Shown: piece by piece, positions 23,808 through 34,983 of the stretch
Layout: the number at the start of each line of letters is the position of its first letter
Position numbering within the stretch: the first letter of the stretch is position 1
From: Acanthosoma haemorrhoidale
Taxonomy: Eukaryota; Arthropoda; Insecta; Hemiptera; Acanthosomatidae
DNA length: 64,000 nucleotides
Direction: 5' to 3'
NCBI GenBank assembly: GCA_930367205.1
Contig: OV884013.1
Location: 114,161,475 to 114,225,474 of the forward strand
Program-made: the position numbers and the translations under genes
The notes under the pieces: generated by a model
Told to the model about the DNA's origin: nothing
Database searches by the model: none
Seen by the model: the letters and a program-made list of their open reading frames with translations, nothing else

Positions 23808-23995
23808 GTAAAAGATTTTACTGCCAGAAATCATACGTAAATAAACAAAATCTCAACAGGCACATAAATTATGAATGTGAGAAACCCCCATCATTCACAT
23901 GTCAATATTGTAATAAGGGATTCACTCAAAAATGGACTCTTAAAGTTCACCTTTATACTAAACATTTAAATTATTGTGATGATAGCAATATCTAA
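23808..23995 (+). CDS. lola: lola-like terminal exon 18 (array unit 4, type C, finger 1 broken)
   Basis: Its exon and protein are the same as unit 3, including the 9-bp loss and the Gly-to-Glu change after the last Cys of finger 1. Since both units are 919 bp and share flanking variants, unit 4 and unit 3 are a recent duplicate pair: the defect arose once and was copied. Confidence 0.8.
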
Positions 23996-24726
23996 TTTAA
24001 ATCTTGCTATTTTCTTATTTTACTATGTCAAAACCAAATATTTCTTTTTCCCTCATAGCCCAGTAGAGCTAAAATCATCATAGCTCAAAAGAAAGAGTTG
24101 GGTTGCAAAAGGTGGAGTAATTTTGATTTTCAGGTATGTGGTATGTATTGCCTCTCTCATGAAAAATTATAGCTTCAGACCACCAGAAAAAAAAAATCAA
24201 ACCACCAGAAACCAACTAAAGCTTATAAAAACATCAAATTTGATTTGACACGTCTACCTCCAACAGGAGATGCAGTTCAATGTCACACCAAAATGATAGC
24301 TCTGCTGGGCTATCAAGCTTTTTCCCCTTAGAAATAAATACTTTAATTGTATTGTTTACTTAGACTTTAGATAATGACTTTTATTTTAAATTGTAAAAGT
24401 ATTGTGGTATATTTGATACACAGCTGTATTTATGATTTCATTGTAAATTTTTCATCAATAAAGTAATATAGTCGTTCAAGAAATTGTGTCGAAAGTGTTG
24501 TCCCCATTAATATTTCAGAATAACATTTATATGCTAACAATATGTTAATTCTCTTCTTGATATTTCAAAAATGTTAAAATTTATATTTTCTCCCTTTTCC
24601 ATAACAGATGATGTTCGGATTTTCACTCATTACAGAAATGTACTTCAATTAAATAATACAAATCAATCTTTGTAATGAGATCAGAAAGAATATTATATAA
24701 TTTATTTATTTTAATATTGTTTTCAG

Positions 24727-24923
24727 GTAAAAGATTTTACTGCCAGAAATGCCAGAAATCATACGTAAATAAACGAAATCTAAACAGGCACATAAATTAT
24801 GAATGTGGGAAACCCCCATCGTTCACATGTCAATATTGTAATAAGAGATTCTCTCAAAAATCAACTCTTAAATTTCACCTTTATACTAAACATTTAAATT
24901 ATTTTGATGATAGCAATATCTAA
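24727..24923 (+). CDS. lola: lola-like terminal exon 19 (array unit 5, type B)
   Basis: 64 residues, same protein as unit 2. It follows two type C units, so the order B-C-C-B needs unequal exchange or conversion rather than simple copying of the nearest neighbour. The 3' flank keeps the extra GATA (GATAGATAGCTCT) that type C units lack. Confidence 0.9.
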
Positions 24924-25658
24924 TTTAAATCTTGCTATTTTCTTATTTTACTATGTCAAAACCAAATATTTCTTTTTCCCTCATAGCCCAGTAGAGCTAA
25001 AATCATCATAGCTCAAAAGAAAGAGTTGGGTTGCAAAAGGTGGAGTAATTTTGATTTTCAGGTATGTGGTATGTATTGCCTCTCTCATGAAAAATTATAG
25101 CTTCAGACCACCAGAAAAAAAAAATCAAACCACCAGAAACCAACTAAAGCTTATAAAATCATCAAATTTGATTTGACACGTCTACCTCCAACAGGAGATG
25201 CAGTTCAATGTCACACCAAAATGATAGATAGCTCTACTGGGCTATCAAGCTTTTCCCCCTTAGAAATAAATACTTTAATTGTATTATTTACTTAGACTTT
25301 AGATAATGACTTTTATTTTAAATTGTAAAAGTGTTGTGGTATATTTGGTACACAGCTGTATTTATGATTTCATTGTAAATTTTTCATCAATAAAGTAATA
25401 TAATCGTTCAAGAAATTGTGTCGAAAGTGTTGTCCCCATTAATATTTCAGAATAACATTTATATGCTAACAATATGTTAATTCTCTTCTTGATATTTCAA
25501 AAATGTTAAAATTTATATTTTCTCCCTTTTCCATAACAGATGATGTTCGGATTTTCACTCATTACAGAAATGTACTTCAATTAAATAATACAAATCAATC
25601 TTTGTAATGAGATCAGAAAGAATATTATATAATTTATTTATTTTAATATTGTTTTCAG

Positions 25659-25855
25659 GTAAAAGATTTTACTGCCAGAAATGCCAGAAATCATACGTAA
25701 ATAAACGAAATCTAAACAGGCACATAAATTATGAATGTGGGAAACCCCCATCGTTCACATGTCAATATTGTAATAAGAGATTCTCTCAAAAATCAACTCT
25801 TAAATTTCACCTTTATACTAAACATTTAAATTATTTTGATGATAGCAATATCTAA
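25659..25855 (+). CDS. lola: lola-like terminal exon 20 (array unit 6, type B)
   Basis: 64 residues, same protein as units 2, 5 and 7. Its downstream spacer has ACCTACTAAAGC where units 2-5 have ACCAACTAAAGC, a variant shared with units 1 and 7, evidence for patchy exchange between units. Confidence 0.9.
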
Positions 25856-26590
25856 TTTAAATCTTGCTATTTTCTTATTTTACTATGTCAAAACCAAATA
25901 TTTCTTTTTCCCTCATAGCCCAGTAGAGCTAAAATCATCATAGCTCAAAAGAAAGAGTTGGGTTGCAAAAGGTGGAGTAATTTTGATTTTCAGGTATGTG
26001 GTATGTATTGCCTCTCTCATGAAAAATTATAGCTTCAGACCACCAGAAAAAAAAAATCAAACCACCAGAAACCTACTAAAGCTTATAAAAACATCAAATT
26101 TGATTTGACACGTCTACCTCCAACAGGAGATGCAGTTCAATGTCACACCAAAATGATAGATAGCTCTACTGGGCTATCAAGCTTTTTCCCCTTAGAAATA
26201 AATACTTTAATTGTATTGTTTACTTAGACTTTAGATAATGACTTTTATTTTAAATTGTAAAAGTGTTGTGGTATATTTGGTACACAGCTGTATTTATGAT
26301 TTCATTGTAAATTTTTCATCAATAAAGTAATATAATCGTTCAAGAAATTGTGTCGAAAGTGTTGTCCCCATTAATATTTCAGAATAACATTTATATGCTA
26401 ACAATATGTTAATTCTCTTCTTGATATTTCAAAAATGTTAAAATTTATATTTTCTCCCTTTTCCATAACAGATGATGTTGGGATTTTCACTCATTACAGA
26501 AACATACTTCAATTAAATAATACAAATCAATCTTTGTAATGAGATCAGAAAGAATATTATATAATTTATTTATTTTAATATTGTTTTCAG

Positions 26591-26787
26591 GTAAAAGATT
26601 TTACTGCCAGAAATGCCAGAAATCATACGTAAATAAACGAAATCTAAACAGGCACATAAATTATGAATGTGGGAAACCCCCATCGTTCACATGTCAATAT
26701 TGTAATAAGAGATTCTCTCAAAAATCAACTCTTAAATTTCACCTTTATACTAAACATTTAAATTATTTTGATGATAGCAATATCTAA
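26591..26787 (+). CDS. lola: lola-like terminal exon 21 (array unit 7, type B)
   Basis: 64 residues, same protein as units 2, 5 and 6. Its upstream intron carries GATGTTGGG and GAAACATAC, variants shared with unit 8 (and partly unit 1), not with the other B units. Confidence 0.9.
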
Positions 26788-27522
26788 TTTAAATCTTGCT
26801 ATTTTCTTATTTTACTATGTCAAAACCAAATATTTCTTTTTCCCTCATAGCCCAGTAGAGCTAAAATCATCATAGCTCAAAAGAAAGAGTTGGGTTGCAA
26901 AAGGTGGAGTAATTTTGATTTTCAGGTATGTGGTATGTATTGCCTCTCTCATGAAAAATTATAGCTTCAGACCACCAGAAAAAAAAAATCAAACCACCAG
27001 AAACCTACTAAAGCTTATAAAAACATCAAATTTGATTTGACACGTCTACCTCCAACAGGAGATGCAGTTCAATGTCACACCAAAATGATAGATAGCTCTA
27101 CTGGGCTATCAAGCTTTTTCCCCTTAGAAATAAATACTTTAATTGTATTGTTTACTTAGACTTTAGATAATGACTTTTATTTTAAATTGTAAAAGTGTTG
27201 TGGTATATTTGGTACACAGCTGTATTTATGATTTCATTGTAAATTTTTCATCAATAAAGTAATATAATCGTTCAAGAAATTGTGTCGAAAGTGTTGTCCC
27301 CATTAATATTTCAGAATAACATTTATATGCTAACAATATGTTAATTCTCTTCTTGATATTTCAAAAATGTTAAAATTTATATTTTCTCCCTTTTCCATAA
27401 CAGATGATGTTGGGATTTTCACTCATTACAGAAACATACTTCAATTAAATAATACAAATCAATCTTTGTAATGAGATCAGAAAGAATATTATATAATTTA
27501 TTTATTTTAATATTGTTTTCAG

Positions 27523-27704
27523 GTAAAAGATTTTACTGCCAGAAATGCCAGAAATCATACGTAAATAAACAAAATCTCAACAGGCACATAAATTATGAAT
27601 GTGGGAAACCCCCATCGTTCACATGTCAATATTGTCCTAAGATGTTTACTCAAAACCATAAACTCAAAGTACACGTTTTATTGAAACATACAAATTTTTT
27701 TTAA
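27523..27704 (+). CDS. lola: lola-like terminal exon 22 (array unit 8, type D, hybrid)
   Basis: 59 residues, TAA. Finger 1 and linker are of type A (VNKQNLNR, GKPPSFT) but identity to the array stops just after CQYC; the rest of finger 2 is PKMFTQNHKLKV-H-VLLK-H with tail TNFF. Predicted contacts N,Q,N,R and Q,H,K,V. This is the right-hand boundary of the array, lying inside an exon: array-derived finger 1, unique finger 2. Confidence 0.9.
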
Positions 27705-28153
27705 AACACAAAGAAAAAATTTAAACCTTTCAGTCCTTTCCTATTACACTCAGCATAAAATGTAGTCCAGTATAAAATTTATTATTAGTTATGTCTTACG
27801 CTAAATTAATTATTGTGATTAACCGTTTTTAGACATTATTAGGATTTGTCTTTATATTAAAACCTATCCAATATTGTCTGTAAAAAGAATTATGTTTTTC
27901 TACACATTTTAGTGTTTCATAGTAATATATACGTATATAGATATAATATAAAATATAATAATATATATACATATATAACCAAGGCTATCATTTTTTTCTT
28001 CTTCTATTTGCTATTTTGTAATGAATGTGTTATTTTTTTAAACTTTTCTCAAAGGTTCCTTTTCCTTTTTCTTTGAAAAGGCATATGGAAGGAAAATGGT
28101 ACAAATTCCTATCTGAAATGAGTTCAGAAAGAATATTTGATTTTTTTTTTCAG

Positions 28154-28333
28154 GAGAAAAGGTTTTACTGTTGAAACTGACAGAAATCATATGCAAATAA
28201 ACAAAATCTCAACAGACATATGAAGTATGAATTTGGGAAACCCCGGCTCAATTGTCAATATTGTTCTTAATGGTTTCATTCAAAATTGTGTACTCAAACT
28301 ACACATTTTCTCTAAACATTCAAATTTTTTTAA
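28154..28333 (+). pseudogene. Pseudo-exon: finger pair with stops
   Basis: TTTTTTTTTTCAG is followed by sequence readable as RFYC then stop, N, stop, QKSYANKQNLNRHMKYEF: cysteine and neighbouring codons have become TGA, and the C2HC cysteine is Phe (EFGK). CQYCS is then followed by TAA and the frame drifts. The junction frame is also shifted by one base. Dead copy related to the neighbouring array exons. Confidence 0.8.
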
Positions 28334-28764
28334 AAATATAGATACATAATTTAAACTTTGTAATTTTTTTTTTTTTACTATTCTCAGTGATATTTCAAAA
28401 TAAAATTTTTGTTACTAAGTTTTTCATTGTAGTTAACAATTTTCAGAGATTAATGACATTTTTTTTAACGCATCTAAGCAGATGAGAATAGTATTAGAAT
28501 AGATTCTCTTTTAAGTTCACATCTGCTAGTGATATAATTAATTGTAAAGGCCATCCAAAGGAGGGCGAGACTTGGAATGCCTCTGTATGAATTCGAACAA
28601 GGTTGTCATGTCTCCCATCGCCACACTTTCATGTTTTTCATATATCTATTTTTATTTTTAAAAAACTAGCAATAATTTCGTTTATTACAAAATAATCTAT
28701 TATAAAACACAATCTTGCTTGGCTTACTATCTAAGCTATAGTCTCATTATTTTATTTTTTCCAG

Positions 28765-28977
28765 CATCGGATGAAATGAGACCTAAGTGCTGCATCTGTC
28801 AGCGTACTTATAAATATAGAAAACAACAGGCACATAAAATATGAATGCGGAGGGAAATCCCTTACGTTTGTATGTCAGTGCTTTAAGAAGAGATATTTTC
28901 GAAAGGAGGCGCTCAACCTACATCTTATAACAAAGCACTCAAATTGTTTTAATCAGCAGTCATATTTATTGGGTTGA
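28765..28977 (+). pseudogene. Pseudo-exon: frameshift in finger 1
   Basis: Acceptor TTTTTTCCAG and xCA start are good and CCIC-QRTYKYRK follows, but a small deletion then shifts the frame and TGA follows within seven codons. In the other frame RHIKYECGGKSLTFVC and FRKEALNLHLITKH continue to a later TGA. The C-x2-C of finger 2 has also decayed to CQCF. Confidence 0.8.
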
Positions 28978-29525
28978 GATCACTAGCAATTGAGTACTGA
29001 TTACACCATCAATCATCTATCTATAAAGGGTCTTTAATAATTAACAGCCAAAAAAAGAGATACTTGCAGGATCAGGACTCAAATCTGGGCCTTCTTCATT
29101 ATCTACGCTGTGGATAATTAAAAATTCTAAATAAAGAGTTCACAATAACACAATCACACTTATTATTTTAAATATTTTTTCAGTCCCTTGTAGTAAACAA
29201 CAATAACCTTTGTTCGTGTACATTGTATGTGACAAAGTGAAATTGTAAAAATGTAAAGGTGTAGAATTGGCTTTCATTGTATGATAAGAATGATTAGATT
29301 CTGTCTCTTTTTTACCAAAGGACCAGAGACAGAAAACTAATTCTCTTCTTAGAAAAAAATTGTCTTATTACATTGTTAAATAATAAACAAAACCTCATCG
29401 ATCCTTTAATGATGACCTAATTCTAAAAAAAATATAATTAGCAGTATTGCAAACTGTTGGTGCATGTATATATATAAACATTAAAGTAAACTGCTATTTT
29501 ACCAATTTTTTTTTTTTAATTTTAG
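28978..29525. other. Spacer
   Basis: AT-rich. GGACTCAAATCTGGGCC near 29074 looks like a pol III B box fragment without an A box. No exon. Confidence 0.4.
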
Positions 29526-29731
29526 AAGGAATGAGACACGTTTGTAATATTTGCCAGCGTACTTATAAAAATAAAAGACATCTCACAAGACACACCAACT
29601 ACGAATGTGGAAAACCTCAATTGTTCAAATGTCAATACTGTTCTAAGGGATTCACTCAAAACCAGACTCTTAAGGTGCACCTTTTTGTGAAACATTCAAA
29701 TGAATTTGTTTTGAATACTATAAATATATAA
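29526..29731 (+). CDS. lola: lola-like terminal exon 23
   Basis: Acceptor T-tract then TTTTAG, junction xAA, then GMRHVC; 67 residues, TAA. Finger 1 CNIC-QRTYKNKRHLTR-H-TNYE-C, linker GKPQLFK, finger 2 CQYC-SKGFTQNQTLKV-H-LFVK-H. Predicted contacts N,R,H,R and Q,Q,T,V. Its finger 2 is near that of the hybrid exon at 27523 (FTQN, LKVH), and its start (E-G-x-RH) near exon 14. Confidence 0.88.
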
Positions 29732-30028
29732 TTTAAATATTGTGATTGTATCATTACAATTTATCTAACATGCATTTATGCGACAGAATGCTATTTTAGC
29801 ATAAAATTAAAAATTATTAAAGTTATAATTTAAATTATGATTTGATTTTTTATCAATATTACCCGTGTTTATAGCCCAAATTTAGGAAATATATAAACAG
29901 ACGTATAATATATATAATTACTTCGGTTATAAATTGCATGGGCCTGACTGCTAACAACCCTTAACTAGAGCCCTTTTTCATGTTAATACTAATATTAGAG
30001 TTGATTAATATTTCTTATTCTTTTTCAG

Positions 30029-30213
30029 TTCTGGAGGAAAAGAGGCACATTTGCTACACTTGCCACCGTTCTTATAAAAATAAAAAACATCTCAACAGAC
30101 ACTCTAAGTATGAGTGCAACAAAGCCCCAACATTTAAATGTCAATATTGTCAAAAAGGATTCAAGTACAGTCAAAAGCTTAAAATTCATATTATCAATAA
30201 ACACCTAATATGA
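30029..30213 (+). CDS. lola: lola-like terminal exon 24
   Basis: Acceptor TTCTTTTTCAG, junction xTT (Val if G), then LEEKRHIC; 60 residues, TGA. Finger 1 CYTC-HRSYKNKKHLNR-H-SKYE-C, linker NKAPTFK, finger 2 CQYC-QKGFKYSQKLKI-H-IINK-H. Predicted contacts N,K,H,R and Y,Q,K,I. It is the only exon with a Val-type junction codon. It ends two residues after the last His. Confidence 0.88.
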
Positions 30214-30666
30214 AAATAGGGCCTCAACTTCATTTACAAATTCCAAGTTATTTCTTCTCCTATCTCAATCTGCTTAATTATAAATGCAGATTTGCTTTCA
30301 TTATTATTTTTCTAGAATATTACTCTTGTTGATACATTTTCTTTTTCTTTTTTTTTTTTTATAAAAGGCACCTTTTGTTCCCATAGATTAGTTTATGGGA
30401 TCCTGAGACTCGGACATTTTGTATCAATACTGAAGAAGAAAAGCTATTTCCCTATGCTAGGCGGTAATACTTCTTCTGGACCTTACTTTATCAAACGTTA
30501 TTCAATCTAACCACATTATAAATGTATAAGCTCCTTTACCTCAAATCCCTTATTCCACTCCCGCAACAATACATCTCACTAATCAGACCTCTACCCCCTG
30601 TTTTGACATCCGTTTCCTTCAACACCTCCTTTCCTCCCTTCCTTGTGCATGCCTACAGTCTTTATA

Positions 30667-30788
30667 CGAGGGTGGTCTGAAATGTTTCCGACCTAACAAA
30701 GCTTTTATGATAGCTTTTATTTCACTAGCTTTTATTTATTTTATTATCATCTTCATGTTGAGGTCGGAAACTTTTCAGGCCACCTGTG
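30667..30788. mobile_element. Mariner-like MITE
   Basis: CGAGGGTGGTCTGAAATGTT...CCGACCT at the left pairs with the right end AGGTCGGAAACTTTTCAGGCCACCTGTG, imperfect inverted repeats of about 31 bp of the kind I associate with mariner elements, flanked by TA on both sides (30665-30666, 30789-30790). 122 bp, AT-rich centre, no transposase: an internal-deletion derivative. Confidence 0.8.
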
Positions 30789-30960
30789 TATAGCAAAGAA
30801 TAGCCAACTTATACCTTTCATGATATTAATAATCACTAGTTGTCATCTAAAATCTTCTTGTTTTAATAATTATTGGCCAAAAAAGGAAGACAGTTACTTT
30901 ACGGGAATTTTCCATAGATTGTAAGAGACTATCTAAAGAGATTAGATATTGCCTCGGCCA

Positions 30961-31035
30961 ACCGACACGGATGGCTCAGTTGGAAAGAGTGCCTGGCAGG
31001 GTGATTGGGAGTTTGAATCCGGACCCTGTCGCTAT
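30961..31035 (+). repeat. tRNA-derived SINE head
   Basis: ATGGCTCAGTTGGAAAGAG fits an A box and GAGTTTGAATCCGG a B box with typical spacing. The same head string occurs at the very start of the window (17-40). It is followed at once by the LINE-tail-like sequence at 31040, so the two may be one composite SINE. Confidence 0.6.
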
Positions 31036-31039
31036 ACTT

Positions 31040-31290
31040 TTCACACGTTGACACCTTTCGCATCTGTGGATTTCGATTCCTTATTCTATCATATCCAGGA
31101 ATTCCATTCTTTCCATCATCTGGCATGAACATATCCCTTACACATTTAAATTCCAGCTATTTTATAATCTCCATTCCCACAGTCATCCTACCCCATAACA
31201 TTTTGTTTTTTTCTTTTATTAATTTAAGTATTTGTTTTTGAAATGATTTTATTAAGTTTTCCCTCAGTACCACTTATAAATTAGTGCATA
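31040..31290 (+). repeat. LINE-tail-like repeat, copy 1
   Basis: Matches 62985-63240: TTGACACCTTTCGCATCTGTGG, ATTCTATCAT, GGAATTCCATTC, CATAACATTTTGTTTTTT, TAATTTAAGTATTTGTTTTTG. In the better preserved copy a frame reads FGSVAFNRSS ... VWNSIPSNI, a pattern I associate with the C-terminal end of LINE reverse-transcriptase proteins. Here the frame is broken. Confidence 0.55.
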
Positions 31291-32296
31291 ATTTAAATTA
31301 ATACTCTAAAGCAGAAATTCGTATTTCTCTCAAAAATGATTTAAAAAGAATATTGTATAATTTATTTTTAATAATATTTGTTTTATTTTGAATGATGTTT
31401 ATTTATTAATAATAAATTTTGCTAATGTGCTCTAACTACACTGAAAAAAACAGACTGACAGCTAATAACTATACTGATCTAGGACTTATTAAACTACATA
31501 AACCAGATAAAAAAATGAGACTTATAATAATTAATTTAATAAAAGTAATATTTATTGGGCTTTTCACTTATATTTATAGCCCATTATCATTGAAAACATT
31601 TACTATTAAATAAAAAAGAATTTAAAGCCAAAATAATTCAATTAGGAAGCAAACATTTGAATTTTTCTGAGGGTGCTACTTTTTTTGTAGGACAGTGTAG
31701 TTTATCACAACATAATAAAATCTGAAAAATTTAAACGGCACAGCTTTAGCTAATTGCAGTATTATTCAATAACCTACTTTTGACTTTGACTCTACAAAAA
31801 TTATCGGAAAAGAAAATAATAACAGATCTTGTTAACTTTTAGAATCAATGCACATAACTAAAAATATAAAAATTACCGTAAACTTAAAAATGATGTAAAA
31901 GGAATAGGTGGATATAATTTATAAGTTTTCTAATTTTTTTTTTATAATAATAGTAAACAACAAGTAGATAGAACAGATTGCGCTCATGAACTTTGAACTG
32001 ACAATATGGCAACCTGTAGACAACACGCAGCTTCCAGTGATAAGACTGACTAAGGACATAACTATTCCCTAAAATTTTTACACAAAGGACGACAATTATT
32101 TATAGAACTATGTTAATATTGATTATTTATTTTCATTTGGAAAGACACAACATCTATTAAAGATTGTTGAAACATTATTATTTTAATATAAAAATAAGTT
32201 TTACTTATTTCGATTATACCAATATTTTTCTTTTGATGGTATAGGGATTGCTTGATATTGGACTAATGCAAAATTTATTTTTAATTTTGTTTTCAG

Positions 32297-32490
32297 GTAA
32301 AAGATTTTATTGCCAGAATTGCCAGAAATCATATTCAAATAAACGAAATCTTAACCGCCATGTACGATATGAATGTGGCAAGCCTCCATCTTTTATATGC
32401 CCTCATTGTCAAAAAGGATTTCATCAAAAACAGACAATGTTTGTTCATGTCTTCAATAAACATAATAAAAACAACATTAAATACTTTTGA
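32297..32490 (+). CDS. lola: lola-like terminal exon 25
   Basis: Acceptor ATTTTGTTTTCAG, junction xGT, KRFYC; 63 residues, TGA. Finger 1 CQNC-QKSYSNKRNLNR-H-VRYE-C, linker GKPPSFI, finger 2 CPHC-QKGFHQKQTMFV-H-VFNK-H, tail NKNNIKYF. Predicted contacts N,R,N,R and Q,Q,T,V. From the linker on it matches the next exon (33193), marking the left edge of the 896-bp repeat. Confidence 0.9.
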
Positions 32491-32900
32491 CTTAGTCAAA
32501 TGTTACTCGATAAGGTAAACTCACATATATCATAGAACATTATTACAATAAACATTATATATGATGCATCATAAAGCTATTGTTTATGTACAAGTAAATA
32601 ACATAATTTTCTCTAATTTTGTGAGTGATAATATTACAAGAAGTATCTATTTTTCTTTTCGTGTTGCCCATATTTTTGGTTTCATATTTAAATTGAATTG
32701 TATTGTTTATAAAGTGTATCTTTATTTAATTATCAATAAAAGTTAAACATTTTATCATTTATTGTATTAAATTAATAAGTTTTAAAGGTAACCTAAAAAC
32801 ATTTATTAACATAAATCCTGGATAATTTTGATTTATTTGTTAGAATTAAGTGATATTTCTGTTGAAATTGTGTGTTTTGGACCTCACAATACAAAAACCA

Positions 32901-32968
32901 AGTACCACCAATCATACGCAAATGAACGAAATCTCAACTGTCATTTACAATATAAATGTGGCAAGGTG
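32901..32968 (+). pseudogene. Half-finger relic, repeat copy 1
   Basis: Reads YHQSYANERNLNCHLQYKCGK, recognisable as the second half of a C2HC finger (helix ANERNLNC, His, Cys) without the leading C-x2-C and with no second finger after it. No AG acceptor with a T-tract lies just upstream. It remains in an open frame of 100 codons by chance of low stop density. Confidence 0.75.
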
Positions 32969-33192
32969 GAGGATCTTTGTCTAATCTTGGTACAGAACAT
33001 TAATACCACACCCATTTCTTGTTATTTATTATTTATTACATTTATAATAAAGTTTATAGATAAACACTTTTTTACAACTAATAACTGGTTGTATTGTAAA
33101 ATTTATGGTTGGAACTTTAGCATATGGTGATGATGACAAATAAATTTTATCTTATATGATTGTTTAATTGAGTTTTAATTATTTTTTTTCAG

Positions 33193-33386
33193 ATAAACGA
33201 TTTTATTGCCATAAATGTCATAAGTCCTATGTACACAAACACCATCTCAACCGCCATTTGAAATATGAATGTGGCAAGCCTCCATCTTTTATATGCCCTC
33301 ATTGTCAAAAAGGATTTCATCAAAAACAGACAATGTTTGTTCATGTCTTCAATAAACATAATAAAAACAACATTAAATACTTTTGA
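33193..33386 (+). CDS. lola: lola-like terminal exon 26 (hybrid)
   Basis: Acceptor ATTTTTTTTCAG, junction xAT (Asp), KRFYC; 63 residues, TGA. Finger 1 CHKC-HKSYVHKHHLNR-H-LKYE-C equals that of 34089; linker GKPPSFI and finger 2 CPHC-QKGFHQKQTMFV-H-VFNK-H equal those of 32297. Predicted contacts H,H,H,R and Q,Q,T,V. The combination is what unequal exchange in the linker would produce. Confidence 0.9.
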
Positions 33387-33796
33387 CTTAGTCAAATGTT
33401 ACTCGATAAGGTAAACTCACATATATCATAGAACATTATTACAATAAACATTATATATGATGCATCATAAAGCTATTGTTTATGTACAAGTAAGTAACAT
33501 AATTTTCTCTAATTTTGTGAGTGATAATATTACAAGAAGTATCTATTTTTCTTTTCATGTTGCCCATATTTTGGGTTTCATATTTAAATTGAATTGTATT
33601 GTTTATAAAGTGTATCTTTATTTAATTATCAATAAAAGTTAAACATTTTATCATTTATTGTATTAAATTAATAAGTTTTAAAGGTAACCTAAAAACATTT
33701 ATTAACATAAATCCTGGATAATTTTGATTTATTTGTTAGAATTAAGTGATATTTCTGTTGAAATTGTGTGTTTTGGACCTCACAATACAAAAACCA

Positions 33797-33864
33797 AGTA
33801 CCACCAATCATACGCAAATGAACGAAATCTCAACTGTCATTTACAATATAAATGTGGCAAGGTG
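33797..33864 (+). pseudogene. Half-finger relic, repeat copy 2
   Basis: Same sequence as the relic at 32901, 896 bp downstream, copied along with the unit. Confidence 0.75.
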
Positions 33865-34088
33865 GAGGATCTTTGTCTAATCTTGGTACAGAACATTAAT
33901 ACCACACCCATTTCTTGTTATTTATTATTTATTACATTTATAATAAAGTTTATAGATAAACACTTTTTTACAACTAATAACTGGTTGTATTGTAAAATTT
34001 ATGGTTGGAACTTTAGCATATGGTGATGATGACAAATAAATTTTATCTTATATGATTGTTTAATTGAGTTTTAATTATTTTTTTTCAG

Positions 34089-34273
34089 ATAAACGATTTT
34101 ATTGCCATAAATGTCATAAGTCCTATGTACACAAACACCATCTCAACCGCCATTTGAAATATGAATGTGGCCAACTTCCTTCTTTTATATGTCCACGTTG
34201 TCAAAAAGGATTTCACCATAAACATGCAATGATTGGCCATATCTTCAATAAACATAATAAAAACAACATTTAA
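34089..34273 (+). CDS. lola: lola-like terminal exon 27 (hybrid)
   Basis: Acceptor TTTTTTTTCAG, junction xAT, 60 residues, TAA. Finger 1 as in 33193; linker GQLPSFI and finger 2 CPRC-QKGFHHKHAMIG-H-IFNK-H as in 34984. Predicted contacts H,H,H,R and H,H,A,G. The tail NKNNI resembles 33193 and differs from 34984, so at least one further exchange or conversion lies after finger 2. Confidence 0.9.
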
Positions 34274-34692
34274 TACTTTTAACTTAGTCAAATGTTACTC
34301 GATAAGGTAAACTCACATATATCATAGAAAATTATTACAACAAACATTATATATGATGCAACATAAAGTTATTGTTTATGTACAAGTAAATAACATAATT
34401 TTCTCTAATTTTGTGAGTGATAATATTACAAGATGTATCTATTTTTCTTTTCATGTTGCCCATATTTTGGGTTTCATATTTAAATTGAATTGTATTGTTT
34501 ATAAAGTATATCTGTATTTAATTATCAATAAAAGTTAAACATTTTATCATTTATTGTATTAAATAAATAAGTTTTAAAGGTAACCTAAAAACATTTATTA
34601 ACATAAATCCTGGATAATTTTAATTTATTTGTTAGAATTAAGTGATATTTCTGTTGAAATTGTGTGTTTTGGACCTCACAATACAAAAACCA

Positions 34693-34760
34693 AGTACCAC
34701 CAATCATACGCAAATGAACGAAATCTTAACTGCCATTTACAATATAAATGTGGCAAGGTG
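34693..34760 (+). pseudogene. Half-finger relic, repeat copy 3
   Basis: Third copy of the headless finger; only silent or minor base differences (CTTAACTGCCAT for CTCAACTGTCAT) from copies 1 and 2. Confidence 0.75.
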
Positions 34761-34983
34761 GAGGATCTTTGTCTAATCTCGGTACAGAACATTAATACCA
34801 CACCCATTTCTTGTTATTTATTATTTATTACATTTATAATAAAGTTTATAGATAAAAACTTTTTTACAACTAATAACTGGTTGTATTGTAAAATTTATGG
34901 TTGGAACTTTAGCATATGGTGATGATGACAAATAAATTTTATCTTATATAATTGTTTAATTGAGTTTTAATTTTTTTTTTCAG

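Larger units (their letters stand above)
20532..27650 (+). repeat. Tandem array of 932/919-bp units, each with one zinc-finger exon
   Basis: Equivalent exon starts fall at 21028, 21957, 22889, 23808, 24727, 25659, 26591 and 27523, spaced 929, 932, 919, 919, 932, 932 and 932 bp. Each unit holds a relic fragment (KFDLTRLPPTGDAV), two poly(A)-like AATAAA sites, the intron, acceptor and exon. The 13-bp difference of the 919-bp units is a 9-bp exon deletion plus loss of one GATA. Units are nearly identical base for base, so the array is young or homogenised. Exon types run A-B-C-C-B-B-B-D. Confidence 0.95.
30214..32296. other. Repeat-rich spacer without exons
   Basis: It holds a mariner-like MITE (30667-30788), a tRNA-like SINE head (30961-31035) and a tail shared with 62985-63240 (31040-31290). 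The rest is AT-rich; frame 31419-31613 has no domain. Confidence 0.55.
32377..34983 (+). repeat. 896-bp tandem repeat, three copies
   Basis: Corresponding points recur at exactly 896-bp steps (32901/33797/34693; exon acceptors 33193/34089, and 34984 at 895). One period runs from the second half of an exon, through 3' UTR, a half-finger relic and intron, to the first half of the next exon. Copies are almost identical. Both outer boundaries lie within zinc-finger exons. Confidence 0.93.
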
